Below are positions 1-4,928 of a stretch of DNA of 6,382 nt, in pieces. The number at the start of each line of letters is the position of its first letter. The first letter of the stretch is position 1. Made by a program: the position numbers and the translations under genes. This DNA comes from JBDGRJ01 sp042218065. GTDB lineage: Bacteria > Patescibacteriota > Patescibacteriia > Magasanikbacterales > UBA922. The stretch lies in contig JBDGRL010000098.1 of NCBI GenBank assembly GCA_042218065.1, forward strand, positions 1 to 6,382. The letters run 5' to 3'. The notes beneath the pieces are model-generated. The model was given only the letters and a program-made list of their open reading frames with translations. It had not been told where the DNA came from and ran no database searches.

Positions 1-27
1 CTGGAAAATATTAGAGAATGAACTTTT

Positions 28-55
28 GTAAAGTTTATAAGACTTAAGGTAAAGT
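28..55 (+). repeat. Promoter-region direct repeat, copy 1
   Basis: A 28-bp stretch that recurs without mismatch at 2931-2958. It holds the TATA box and most of the operator. In both copies the first ATG lies exactly 31 nt after the first base of the TATA box, so promoter and start codon were duplicated as one unit. Similarity fades within a few bases after the ATG. Confidence 0.9.
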
Positions 56-58
56 CTT
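34..58 (+). promoter_or_regulatory. Leaderless TATA promoter overlapped by an inverted-repeat operator
   Basis: The TATA-like TTTATAA is at 34-40, placing the expected transcription start about at the ATG at 65, so the transcript should be leaderless. A perfect inverted repeat, AAGACTT (39-45), 6-bp spacer, AAGTCTT (52-58), touches the TATA box and fills the space before the start site. In archaea a repressor bound there would block TBP/TFB or RNA polymerase. The likely binder is the XRE regulator at 3607-3801, whose own operon carries the same element; that assignment is inference. Confidence 0.7.
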
Positions 59-64
59 CATTAC

Positions 65-448
65 ATGAAGCGGGTTTCCTGGAGGCAGAATCTCTTGTAC
101 TCTGTAGCTGCTTTGGGAGGATCTCTGGCGGGAAGCAGATTTCTCCTCGCGGATTCCAATCCGACTGCAGGAATAGTCATCGGTGCGATCCTGGGGGCAA
201 ATTTAGCTGGTTACTCGCAGCAAAAACGTAAAGGAGACTCTATTTTAGATGAACTAAACCAAAAAATGATAGATACTTCAATGATACACGGGTTTGTAGC
301 CTACTCCGGACTAATAGGCTACCAGGCAGTAAGTGGTACGTTTCTGACACCTGCAGAGGAGATAATCGCAGCTACTACAGTAATGATAGTCTCACTAATT
401 TTACAGGCCTTCATGCTCTCCGATAAATTAGGTGGGATAGAGCCATGA
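65..448 (+). CDS. Small multi-pass membrane protein, possibly DUF2178-like
   Basis: 127 aa, function not recognised. It shows four hydrophobic segments at about residues 8-28, 33-50, 73-92 and 97-117, with a short charged loop between the second and third. That loop reads QQKRKGDSILDELNQKMID (52-70), and its DE followed by a helix recalls the DER signature of DUF2178 proteins such as the next gene, so it may be a distant relative. The ATG lies 31 nt after the start of a TATA box and has no Shine-Dalgarno, consistent with leaderless translation. Its stop overlaps the next start (ATGA, 445-448), so the two genes are probably translationally coupled. A 33-codon remnant occupies the equivalent place in the second operon at 2968. 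Confidence 0.8.
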   Translation: MKRVSWRQNLLYSVAALGGSLAGSRFLLADSNPTAGIVIGAILGANLAGYSQQKRKGDSILDELNQKMIDTSMIHGFVAYSGLIGYQAVSGTFLTPAEEIIAATTVMIVSLILQAFMLSDKLGGIEP

Positions 449-831
449 GAGAGAAACTGGTTTCCGCACGAATGAATGCTTTATGGTTCAGTTATGTATC
501 AATTTTCCTTTTCTCGCTCCTGCCGAACTGGGGAATATATCTGGGCTTTGTAGAGATAATTGGGATCTCCGCAGGCCTGACTGTACTACTGAACCTTTGG
601 AACTGTTATAGGGATAAAGATCTGTTTGATGAGAGAAAGATCGATGTTGCCACAAACGGAATGGCCTGGGCTTTTGTGGTACTGAGTTTTGGGTTAATAA
701 CTTCTGTCACCCTGGAACATAAGGTTACCAAAATCGGAATCAGGGAAACTGCATCAATGGGGCTTTGGATCTGGCTGATGTACTTCTTTATTGAGAACCT
801 CCGCCAAAAGTACTGGGGAGATTTCTGGTGA
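445..831 (+). CDS. DUF2178-type membrane protein, copy 1
   Basis: 128 aa, with four probable membrane helices at about 12-28, 34-52, 72-90 and 103-118. The cytosolic signature FDERKIDVATNGMAWAFV (61-78) matches the DER plus following-helix pattern of archaeal DUF2178 proteins, which are often found beside small XRE regulators; their biochemical role is unknown. A paralog lies at 3066-3458, with matching N-terminus (REK..(S/P)ARMNAL), the same DER block and a matching C-terminus (ENL..K). The start overlaps the preceding stop (ATGA), with a GGTGGGA motif at 431-437 as ribosome site. The stop overlaps a GTG start (GTGA, 828-831). Family assignment is by pattern recall; function is not claimed. 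Confidence 0.8.
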   Translation: MREKLVSARMNALWFSYVSIFLFSLLPNWGIYLGFVEIIGISAGLTVLLNLWNCYRDKDLFDERKIDVATNGMAWAFVVLSFGLITSVTLEHKVTKIGIRETASMGLWIWLMYFFIENLRQKYWGDFW

Positions 832-878
832 GCAATCCAAAGAACTCGGGCCTGTTAAAGGGTTTATCTAACGGGTAG
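828..878 (+). CDS. 16-codon coupled ORF, leader or remnant of a lost third gene
   Basis: A GTG at 828 overlaps the TGA of the DUF2178 gene and is preceded by GGGGAG (815-820) at ordinary spacing. The frame encodes MSNPKNSGLLKGLSNG and stops at TAG 876-878, 5 nt before the protease ATG. The second operon has the same arrangement: GGGGAGG, then a TTG overlapping TGA, then a 47-codon ORF. The two also share similar DNA just after the overlap (TGAGCA..CAAAGA). It is either the start of an ancestral third gene replaced here by the protease, or a coupling peptide that carries ribosomes to the protease start. Expression is not shown. Confidence 0.3.
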   Translation: MSNPKNSGLLKGLSNG

Positions 879-883
879 GAATC

Positions 884-1666
884 ATGTTTAATTTCAAGGA
901 AAAATGGGCTTCCGTAAAGTCAAACGGAATGATAGCAGCGACTTTTCTAATGTTAGCCGGCTCATTTTTTGGTATTTTTGGTGTTGCGTTTATTGGCGGA
1001 GCGTTGGAACACCTCTTTCAGAATCTTCTGCCTATAAAATGGCTGAATACGATTTCAGCTCGCGGAATACAGCTTGGATTTGCTCTCTTTTCTTTCTCCT
1101 ATGTCTGCCGCTGTAGTGGGAGAGAAGCCTTCTCTTCTGAAAATTTGAGGGCTTGGGCACATAAGAGCTTGAATATAACCGATTTTGTATGGGTTGTAGC
1201 TGGTTTTTTGATGATGGGTGCATCTGGTTTTCTATTTCAGGAAGTTTCAGGTTTCCTAAATCTGTCTGATCCTTCAGTTGGTGCCGGGTCGGTCAGTAAT
1301 CAGCTTGAAGCGACTCTTACAATGGCGGGAGCCTCATCTTTCCTGGTAGCTTTCATTATACCGGCCCTGATGGAGGAATCGTTTTACAGAGGAGTGGTTC
1401 AGGAGAGGCTTTCGCAGGACTACGGATCGGTAACTACGATTTTGGGGTCTGCATTTCTATTCGGTCTTAGCCACATGCTCTTCTCAATGCTTTCAGGGAA
1501 TAGCTTATCGGCGGGAATAGCAGCGCTTCTTAGTACCGGTTTAGGCGGGCTCTTTGGATTCGTAATTCCATACTACAAGACCAGGAACCTGCTAGTTGTG
1601 GCGTTGATACATGCGATTGGCTGGACGAGCTTTGAACCAGTACAGATGTTGGTTTCCGCTATCTAG
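884..1666 (+). CDS. CPBP-family intramembrane metalloprotease (Abi/Rce1-like)
   Basis: 260 aa with about seven or eight hydrophobic segments. The family motifs are present in order: EEsfyR (E164, E165, R169), FGLSH (F193 to H197) and a third histidine motif, HAIGW (H243-W247). In CPBP proteases the two glutamates and histidines form the active site in the membrane; members include eukaryotic Rce1 CAAX protease and bacterial bacteriocin-immunity or Abi proteins. The third motif ends in W where N is common, so activity is likely but not certain. The N-terminal 150 residues (helices near 17-40, 62-76, 100-118) are not recognisable. It is the last gene of the leaderless operon, 52 nt after the DUF2178 stop, with a weak GGTAGGA ribosome site ending 3 nt before the ATG. 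Substrate unknown; immunity or protein maturation are possible roles. Confidence 0.88.
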   Translation: MFNFKEKWASVKSNGMIAATFLMLAGSFFGIFGVAFIGGALEHLFQNLLPIKWLNTISARGIQLGFALFSFSYVCRCSGREAFSSENLRAWAHKSLNITDFVWVVAGFLMMGASGFLFQEVSGFLNLSDPSVGAGSVSNQLEATLTMAGASSFLVAFIIPALMEESFYRGVVQERLSQDYGSVTTILGSAFLFGLSHMLFSMLSGNSLSAGIAALLSTGLGGLFGFVIPYYKTRNLLVVALIHAIGWTSFEPVQMLVSAI

Positions 1667-1724
1667 CATATGACCTCAAAGATTCCGTTTAGGCTATATT
1701 TAGATAACTCAGAATCATAAACTG

Positions 1725-1731
1725 TTTAAAA
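1725..1731 (+). promoter_or_regulatory. Possible TATA box for the 45-aa ORF
   Basis: TTTAAAA in AT-rich sequence, about 48 nt before the ATG at 1773, giving a predicted leader of roughly 20 nt. Rated low because such AT-rich heptamers are common here. The rest of 1667-1772 shows no other clear element. Confidence 0.3.
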
Positions 1732-1772
1732 TGCCTTAAGGAAGTTGATCTACGTGCCTTTTACTTCTTTCC

Positions 1773-1910
1773 ATGTTGGTGGCTGTTCTTATCGGACTGA
1801 TTCTGACGAGGTATATTGATCTTTCGACTTTTGTCGCGGCTAACCTTGTAGTTGATATCAGGGCTACAAGAGCCAGAACTCGGAGAGCGGGATTCTTGAC
1901 TGAAGTATAA
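1773..1910 (+). CDS. Possible 45-aa single-helix protein or gene fragment
   Basis: An ATG-started frame of 45 codons ending in TAA at 1908-1910. It begins with a hydrophobic run (MLVAVLIGLIL), continues through a moderately polar stretch, and ends with an arginine-rich tail (RATRARTRRAG, 33-43). A TATA-like sequence lies upstream, but no clear Shine-Dalgarno is visible. It converges exactly on the stop of the minus-strand sensor-like gene at 1911. The small hydrophobic protein with a basic tail could be real, or the truncated end of a larger gene; codon use is unremarkable. It fills the otherwise gene-free 1667-1910 gap. Confidence 0.35.
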   Translation: MLVAVLIGLILTRYIDLSTFVAANLVVDIRATRARTRRAGFLTEV

Positions 1911-2531
1911 TTAAATCTCTGAGTTAAGTCTCATATAAATTTTTGAGAGCTTTTCGGTTGCGTTTGACCCAACTATAAAGATTACAACGCCTGCAAAAGT
2001 GGCTGCAGCAAATTCAAGTGGTGTATTTATAATATTTCCTCCGATTTTAAGAATTTCTGCTTTATAATAGCCTCCTATTATCGGAGAGGCAATAAGGGTT
2101 AAACTAAGCGAGAGATAGGCTGTGATAAACGTGAAGGATGCAATCCCGATCGGAAACTTGGCCAGAGAGATCAGTACAACTTTCCATGACTGTTTATCCT
2201 TGTAAAGTTCTTTGCTTGTCTCCAGCAGATCTCCGGCTTTAAGTGAAGGTATTTCGCTCAGTTCAATGCCATTATGTTTTGCCTCCTGTTTTAGGCCTCT
2301 TATTTCAAGATTTACGGCTTTCCTGACAATATAAATAGTGGCTGCTCCTGCCAGAAAACCTATCGGAGCCGTGATCAATCCTGCGGTTAGACCTAATGCA
2401 GCTGAAAAACCAGTCATAATCGTTATGAAATAAATTAAGCCAAGAATAAATGCGCCTAGCATAACCGCATGACCTCTGAATCTGTTCGGTAGGAATGCTT
2501 GACTCAGCTTATCTTTCATGTTTGTCGACAC
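1911..2531 (-). CDS. Four-helix membrane protein resembling the 'sensor domain' family (PF13796-like)
   Basis: 206 aa. Two hydrophobic hairpins (about 23-40 plus 44-70, and 117-152 plus 173-190) flank a charged central loop (71-116). The order is characteristic of the putative sensor domain found in haloarchaea and actinobacteria: first hairpin with G-rich GLTAGLITAPIGF (48-60), polar loop with a conserved SW before the second hairpin (115-116), then LAKFPIGIASF (123-133). In that family the domain stands alone or precedes kinase modules; here it stands alone, so no signalling output is evident. The GTG at 2531 is preferred over the ATG at 2519 because it lies about 30 nt from a TATA-like box and has no Shine-Dalgarno, as for leaderless genes. 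Family assignment is moderate. Confidence 0.65.
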   Translation of the reverse strand: MSTNMKDKLSQAFLPNRFRGHAVMLGAFILGLIYFITIMTGFSAALGLTAGLITAPIGFLAGAATIYIVRKAVNLEIRGLKQEAKHNGIELSEIPSLKAGDLLETSKELYKDKQSWKVVLISLAKFPIGIASFTFITAYLSLSLTLIASPIIGGYYKAEILKIGGNIINTPLEFAAATFAGVVIFIVGSNATEKLSKIYMRLNSEI

Positions 2532-2557
2532 ACCCGATAATCACCGTTCCTACTCCT

Positions 2558-2571
2558 AAATTTTAAGTCTT
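2558..2571 (-). promoter_or_regulatory. TATA promoter of the sensor-like gene, with an operator half-site
   Basis: Read on the minus strand, CTTAAAATTT lies about 30 nt before the GTG at 2531, suiting a leaderless transcript. It overlaps AAGACTTAA (2571-2563), which is identical to the left half plus two spacer bases of the operators at 39-58 and 2942-2961. A single half-site may be chance; if bound, the XRE regulator would also control this gene. Confidence 0.4.
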
Positions 2572-2659
2572 CAACCTTTTTTGTGATAGCTTGATAGGAA
2601 AGTGCATTTTTTATTTTGATTCTTCGATTTTAAGGAAATTATTCATTGGTTTGCGTACC

Positions 2660-2884
2660 TCAGATAAGATTGTAACGTATAAGAAGGTAAATTAGGATTG
2701 GTGCGGCCACGAATGTCGTCAGGAGAATCCCTCCTATGGAATTAAGGAAATCTATCGCTAGTAAATCGCCTAAATAAATTATTGATATAACTAGGATTAT
2801 CGCTGAAGCCGCCATCTTAATTCTGAAAATGAGGTCTTCAAGTAGTTCTTTCCGATTTTCAGGAGGCATCTGTATCATAATCAA
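2660..2884 (-). CDS. Unrecognised 74-aa two-helix membrane protein
   Basis: Not assigned to any family. A short charged N-terminus (PPENRKELLEDLIFRIK, 7-23) is followed by two hydrophobic segments (about 24-42 and 48-68) with an acidic turn between them (GDLLAID). The upstream start ATG at 2884 has no Shine-Dalgarno; an in-frame ATG at 2869 (M6) is equally possible. It is transcribed divergently from the DUF2178/HTH operon. The 83-bp gap between them contains the repeated TATA/operator element, whose TTATAAA also reads as a TATA box on this strand. The size suits an accessory membrane peptide such as a toxin, immunity or regulatory subunit, but nothing selects among these. Confidence 0.65.
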   Translation of the reverse strand: MIMIQMPPENRKELLEDLIFRIKMAASAIILVISIIYLGDLLAIDFLNSIGGILLTTFVAAPILIYLLIRYNLI

Positions 2885-2930
2885 ATCTGGTTAAATGCTG
2901 ATTTTTGTCCACTAAGTAAGACTACTGAAA

Positions 2931-2958
2931 GTAAAGTTTATAAGACTTAAGGTAAAGT
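2931..2958 (+). repeat. Promoter-region direct repeat, copy 2
   Basis: Identical over 28 bp to 28-55. It marks the start of the second, shortened copy of the membrane-protein operon. Confidence 0.9.
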
Positions 2959-2961
2959 ATT
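2937..2961 (+). promoter_or_regulatory. Autoregulated promoter and operator of the DUF2178/HTH operon
   Basis: TTTATAA at 2937-2943, followed by AAGACTT (2942-2948), a 6-bp spacer and AAGTATT (2955-2961). The right arm differs from copy 1 by one base (A for C), so this copy should be the weaker site for a symmetric dimer. Position relative to the ATG at 2968 is the same as in copy 1. As the operon encodes an XRE regulator, autoregulation is the simplest reading. Confidence 0.65.
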
Positions 2962-2967
2962 CTTTAC

Positions 2968-3069
2968 ATGAGAAAAAAGTCCGACAATAGGATTACACAG
3001 TTTAAAGACGCTATGCAGCTATCGACTAAAATATGTATGTTCAAAAATTATGGAGGTGTCTGGGTATGA
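2968..3069 (+). pseudogene. 33-codon remnant of the first membrane gene, or leader peptide
   Basis: The frame starts at the ATG in the position equivalent to 65 of operon 1 (31 nt after the first TATA base) and ends in TGA overlapping the next ATG (3066-3069), just as the 127-aa gene does. The product, MRKKSDNRI...KNYGGVWV, begins and ends like that protein (MKRVSW... and ...KLGGIEP). The DNA near the junction also aligns (AAATTAGGTGGG against AAATTATGGAGGTG). The middle, with all four membrane helices, is missing. The simplest explanation is an internal deletion that kept frame, promoter and coupling. It may still serve as a translated leader for the DUF2178 gene. Confidence 0.5.
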
Positions 3070-3458
3070 GTTTGAGAGAAAAAATGATACCTGCCCGGAT
3101 GAACGCCTTGTTGTTCACCTATATAGCATTGGCAATTTTCTCGCTGGCACCTAGATTACAATATAACCCGAGTATTTTGGAGATCATAGTAATCCCGACA
3201 GTAACCACAACATTCCTGAACATCTGGAATTGGTATAAGGAAAACGAAATCTTCGACGAGAGAAAGATAGACGTCGCCACAAACGGAATGGCCTGGGCTT
3301 ATGTAGCAGTAACTTTAACGATGCTTATCCTGGTCGCAATATCACAGAAAGCGACTGTAGACGGAGTTCGAGACATATTGAGTTTAGGTCTGTGGACATG
3401 GATGGCATATTACTCCCTTGAAAACCTCTACCATAAGTTTGGGGAGGAAATACTTTGA
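3066..3458 (+). CDS. DUF2178-type membrane protein, copy 2
   Basis: 130 aa from the ATG at 3066. This start is chosen over the upstream ATG at 3033 because it has GGAGGTG at 3052-3058, overlaps the preceding stop (ATGA), and aligns with the start of the paralog at 445. Four membrane helices are likely at about 15-29, 37-54, 75-92 and 104-118. The block FDERKIDVATNGMAWAYV (63-80) is nearly the same as in copy 1, while the helices have diverged; 25 bp of it are identical in DNA (649-673 and 3276-3300). It sits upstream of an XRE regulator, the usual DUF2178 partnership in archaea. Role unknown; a membrane partner or antagonist of the regulator is an attractive inference. Confidence 0.82.
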   Translation: MSLREKMIPARMNALLFTYIALAIFSLAPRLQYNPSILEIIVIPTVTTTFLNIWNWYKENEIFDERKIDVATNGMAWAYVAVTLTMLILVAISQKATVDGVRDILSLGLWTWMAYYSLENLYHKFGEEIL

Positions 3459-3598
3459 GCAGTATCAAAGAGTTCATTAACTTTACAAGGCTGGGATCAG
3501 CCTCATTTATTCTTCCTTCCTTTGATGTTCATGAAATCGACTTTAACGCCATTTCCCAGGTTTATTACGTAAAGTTCGGCGAATCTAGTAATAAGTGA
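3455..3598 (+). CDS. 47-codon coupled small ORF with TTG start
   Basis: The TTG at 3455 overlaps the TGA of the DUF2178 gene and is preceded by GGGGAGG (3441-3447) with a 7-nt gap, a strong ribosome site with no other start to serve. The product begins MSSIKEFINFTRLGSASFILPSFDV-like and ends ...QVYYVKFGESSNK; it is soluble and unrecognised. It ends 8 nt before the regulator ATG, so it may keep ribosomes running into that gene. Operon 1 has an equivalent GTG-started ORF at 828 that stops after 16 codons. It could be a real small protein or a truncated third gene of the ancestral operon. Confidence 0.5.
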   Translation: MSSIKEFINFTRLGSASFILPSFDVHEIDFNAISQVYYVKFGESSNK

Positions 3599-3606
3599 GG
3601 TAATTT

Positions 3607-3801
3607 ATGGAGAACGAGTTAAAAGTTTTCAGAGCTAAGGAGAATATCACTCAGAAAGAACTAGCCACAGAAATGGATGTCTCCAGACAGACAATCAACG
3701 CCATAGAAACAGGAAAATACAACCCAAGCCTCGAACTCGCCCTGAAAATGGCAGAATACTTCGAAACTTCAGTCGAAGAAATCTTCAGCCTCGAAAAATG
3801 A
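3607..3801 (+). CDS. XRE/Cro-family helix-turn-helix regulator (YozG-like)
   Basis: 64 aa, the full length of this compact class. A single HTH domain spans residues 4-61: helices TQKELATEMD (15-24) and SRQTINAIETGK (26-37), then NPSLELALKMAEYFETSVEEIFSLE. The VSRQTIN.IE.GKYNPSL pattern is the hallmark of the family, which binds short palindromes as dimers and often sits beside a DUF2178-type membrane gene. GAGG at 3597-3600 is the ribosome site. It is the last gene of the leaderless operon from 2968. The inverted repeats at 39-58 and 2942-2961 are the best candidates for its operators, so it probably represses its own operon and operon 1. Family assignment is certain; targets are inferred. 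Confidence 0.95.
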   Translation: MENELKVFRAKENITQKELATEMDVSRQTINAIETGKYNPSLELALKMAEYFETSVEEIFSLEK

Positions 3802-3836
3802 TTATTTGAAGTTCCATTTCATTGAAAAATCTACAT

Positions 3837-3862
3837 CTCGGTTCAAATCCGGGTCCTGCCAA
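3837..3862 (+). repeat. tRNA 3'-end fragment, copy 1 (putative attachment core)
   Basis: It holds a complete T-arm: stem CTCGG (3837-3841), loop TTCAAAT (3842-3848), stem CCGGG (3849-3853). The acceptor strand TCCTGCC (3854-3860) and a discriminator-like A follow. No D-arm, anticodon arm or matching 5' acceptor strand (GGCAGGA) precedes it; the HTH gene ends 35 bp upstream. Bases 3840-3858 are identical to 5326-5344, and 3850-3862 to 4843-4855. Confidence 0.85.
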
Positions 3863-3915
3863 TTGCATATCTCCACAATTCTAAGGGATACGGGTAATTT
3901 CAGCCACCTTTCTTT

Positions 3916-3927
3916 CGAAAATTATAG
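3916..3927 (+). promoter_or_regulatory. BRE/TATA promoter of the glycosylase cassette
   Basis: CGAAA (BRE-like) directly precedes ATTATAG. The expected transcription start is about 3950, next to the ATG at 3953, so the gene is predicted leaderless. Because the promoter lies inside the tRNA-end repeats, the cassette carries its own expression signal. Confidence 0.55.
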
Positions 3928-3952
3928 AAGAATAATCAACCGAAACGTTCCT

Positions 3953-4840
3953 ATGAGTTCCACTACTCAAATTCAAAAACCTGAGAGATTTGACTTCAAA
4001 AAATCCTTGGAGTTCATCCAGGATTTTACACCTTGTTCTAATGACCATACTGTAATAAATAAAGAAAACATATTAACCGGCGGATGCTTGAAGCAAAAGG
4101 CTTTCTGGGCCGAGATAACTGAATCATCAGACACGTTGGATATTGAGTATGGTTGGATTGATGAGAAAGGTAAAGAGAAAGAAGTGGAAAAATTTGTCAG
4201 GCAGTTTTTATCTATTGGAGATGACCTAAAGTCTTTCTACAGAACCGGGGAAAATGATGAAGATTTCAGTCCGGTTCTTAACCAGCTTGAAGGCTACAGA
4301 CAGGTAAGATTTCCCACACCATTCGTCGCGGCTTGCTGGGCGGCTCTTTCACAGAGAACACCGATTAACATGGCAAGAAGCCAGAAAAAAGAAATATCTG
4401 AGGAAATAGGTGAAAAATTTAGCAAAAAAGAGAATAAAATATCTATATTTCCAAGCCCAGAAAGAATGGAAGACAATCTTGACAAAATTGAGAAAATGAA
4501 GTTAAGAGATAGAAAAGTAAAGACAATAAAGGAAGCTACAGAGACTTTTAGAAATGAGAACCTAGAAAAACTTGGGACAAAAGCACTTGTCAATCGATTA
4601 GAAGATGTGTGGGGATTCGGCGAATGGTCCTCAGAATTTATAGCTATTCGAGGTTTTGGAAGAACGAACCTAATTCCTTCCAAAGAAGAAAGATTGAAAC
4701 AAGCAGTAGCCGAATTATATGACCTCGAAATAGATACTGCTTCCAAAAAACAAATGGAAAAGTTGTCAGAAAAATATAGTGAGAACCAAGGATACTGGGC
4801 ACACTACATCAGAGTATGGAAATATAGAAAGAACCAATAA
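3953..4840 (+). CDS. HhH-GPD base-excision DNA glycosylase (AlkA/OGG-like)
   Basis: 295 aa from ATG 3953. A longer frame from 3806 is open, but it translates the tRNA fragment and lies before the promoter. The N-terminal region (13-60, FDFKKSLEFIQDF, then GGCLKQKAFW) looks like the AlkA/OGG N-domain. The core begins at GYRQVRFPTPFVAACWAALSQRT (114-136) and includes the helix-hairpin-helix VWGFGEWSSEFIAIRGFG (219-236). Such enzymes flip out and cut damaged bases in double-stranded DNA. Where family members have P-x-x-D with the catalytic aspartate, this protein reads IPSKEERLKQ (241-250), so Glu245 or Glu246 replaces Asp. No OGG-type catalytic Lys is apparent in the hairpin. Substrate cannot be told. 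The protein is lysine- and glutamate-rich, the gene is alone between two tRNA-end repeats, and its stop codon merges with the second. Confidence 0.82.
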   Translation: MSSTTQIQKPERFDFKKSLEFIQDFTPCSNDHTVINKENILTGGCLKQKAFWAEITESSDTLDIEYGWIDEKGKEKEVEKFVRQFLSIGDDLKSFYRTGENDEDFSPVLNQLEGYRQVRFPTPFVAACWAALSQRTPINMARSQKKEISEEIGEKFSKKENKISIFPSPERMEDNLDKIEKMKLRDRKVKTIKEATETFRNENLEKLGTKALVNRLEDVWGFGEWSSEFIAIRGFGRTNLIPSKEERLKQAVAELYDLEIDTASKKQMEKLSEKYSENQGYWAHYIRVWKYRKNQ

Positions 4841-4855
4841 ATCGGGTCCTGCCAA
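4839..4855 (+). repeat. tRNA 3'-end fragment, copy 2 (putative attachment core)
   Basis: AAATCGGGTCCTGCCAA matches copy 1 (3845-3862) apart from one missing C. The last 13 bases (4843-4855) match exactly. It begins inside the glycosylase stop codon, so gene end and repeat share bases. The T-stem 5' strand is absent. It separates the glycosylase cassette from the DUF4260 cassette. Confidence 0.75.
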
Positions 4856-4917
4856 AATATTTCAGCTAGCTCGTTAGTTTTCTACCGTTTGAATATGCTC
4901 TAAGCCGATTCTTGTTT

Positions 4918-4924
4918 AAAAAAA
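4918..4924 (-). terminator. T-tract terminator of the DUF4260 gene
   Basis: On the minus strand a run of seven T begins 4 nt after the TAA (4931-4929). No strong hairpin precedes it, which fits archaeal intrinsic termination at U-tracts. It lies inside the cassette, so this unit also carries its own end signal. Confidence 0.5.
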
Positions 4925-4928
4925 TGGA

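Noticed and set aside
1032..1223. Minus-strand and shifted-frame ORFs within the protease gene (also 904-1116 +)
   Set aside because: They overlap the well-supported CPBP coding frame and show no family features.
3033..3065. ATG 3033 as start of the second DUF2178 gene
   Set aside because: The ATG at 3066 has GGAGGTG, forms ATGA with the preceding frame, and aligns with the paralog start; residues from 3033 have no counterpart.
3765..3862. A complete tRNA gene ending at copy 1
   Set aside because: No D-arm, anticodon arm or GGCAGGA acceptor strand could be found upstream; the HTH coding region occupies that space.
3806..3952. 49-residue N-terminal extension of the glycosylase frame
   Set aside because: It translates the tRNA 3'-end fragment, has no family similarity, and precedes the BRE/TATA promoter; ATG 3953 is about 3 nt from the predicted transcription start.
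4294..4746. 150-codon minus-strand frame within the glycosylase gene
   Set aside because: It is serine/leucine-rich antisense of a lysine/glutamate-rich gene, with no promoter or ribosome site.
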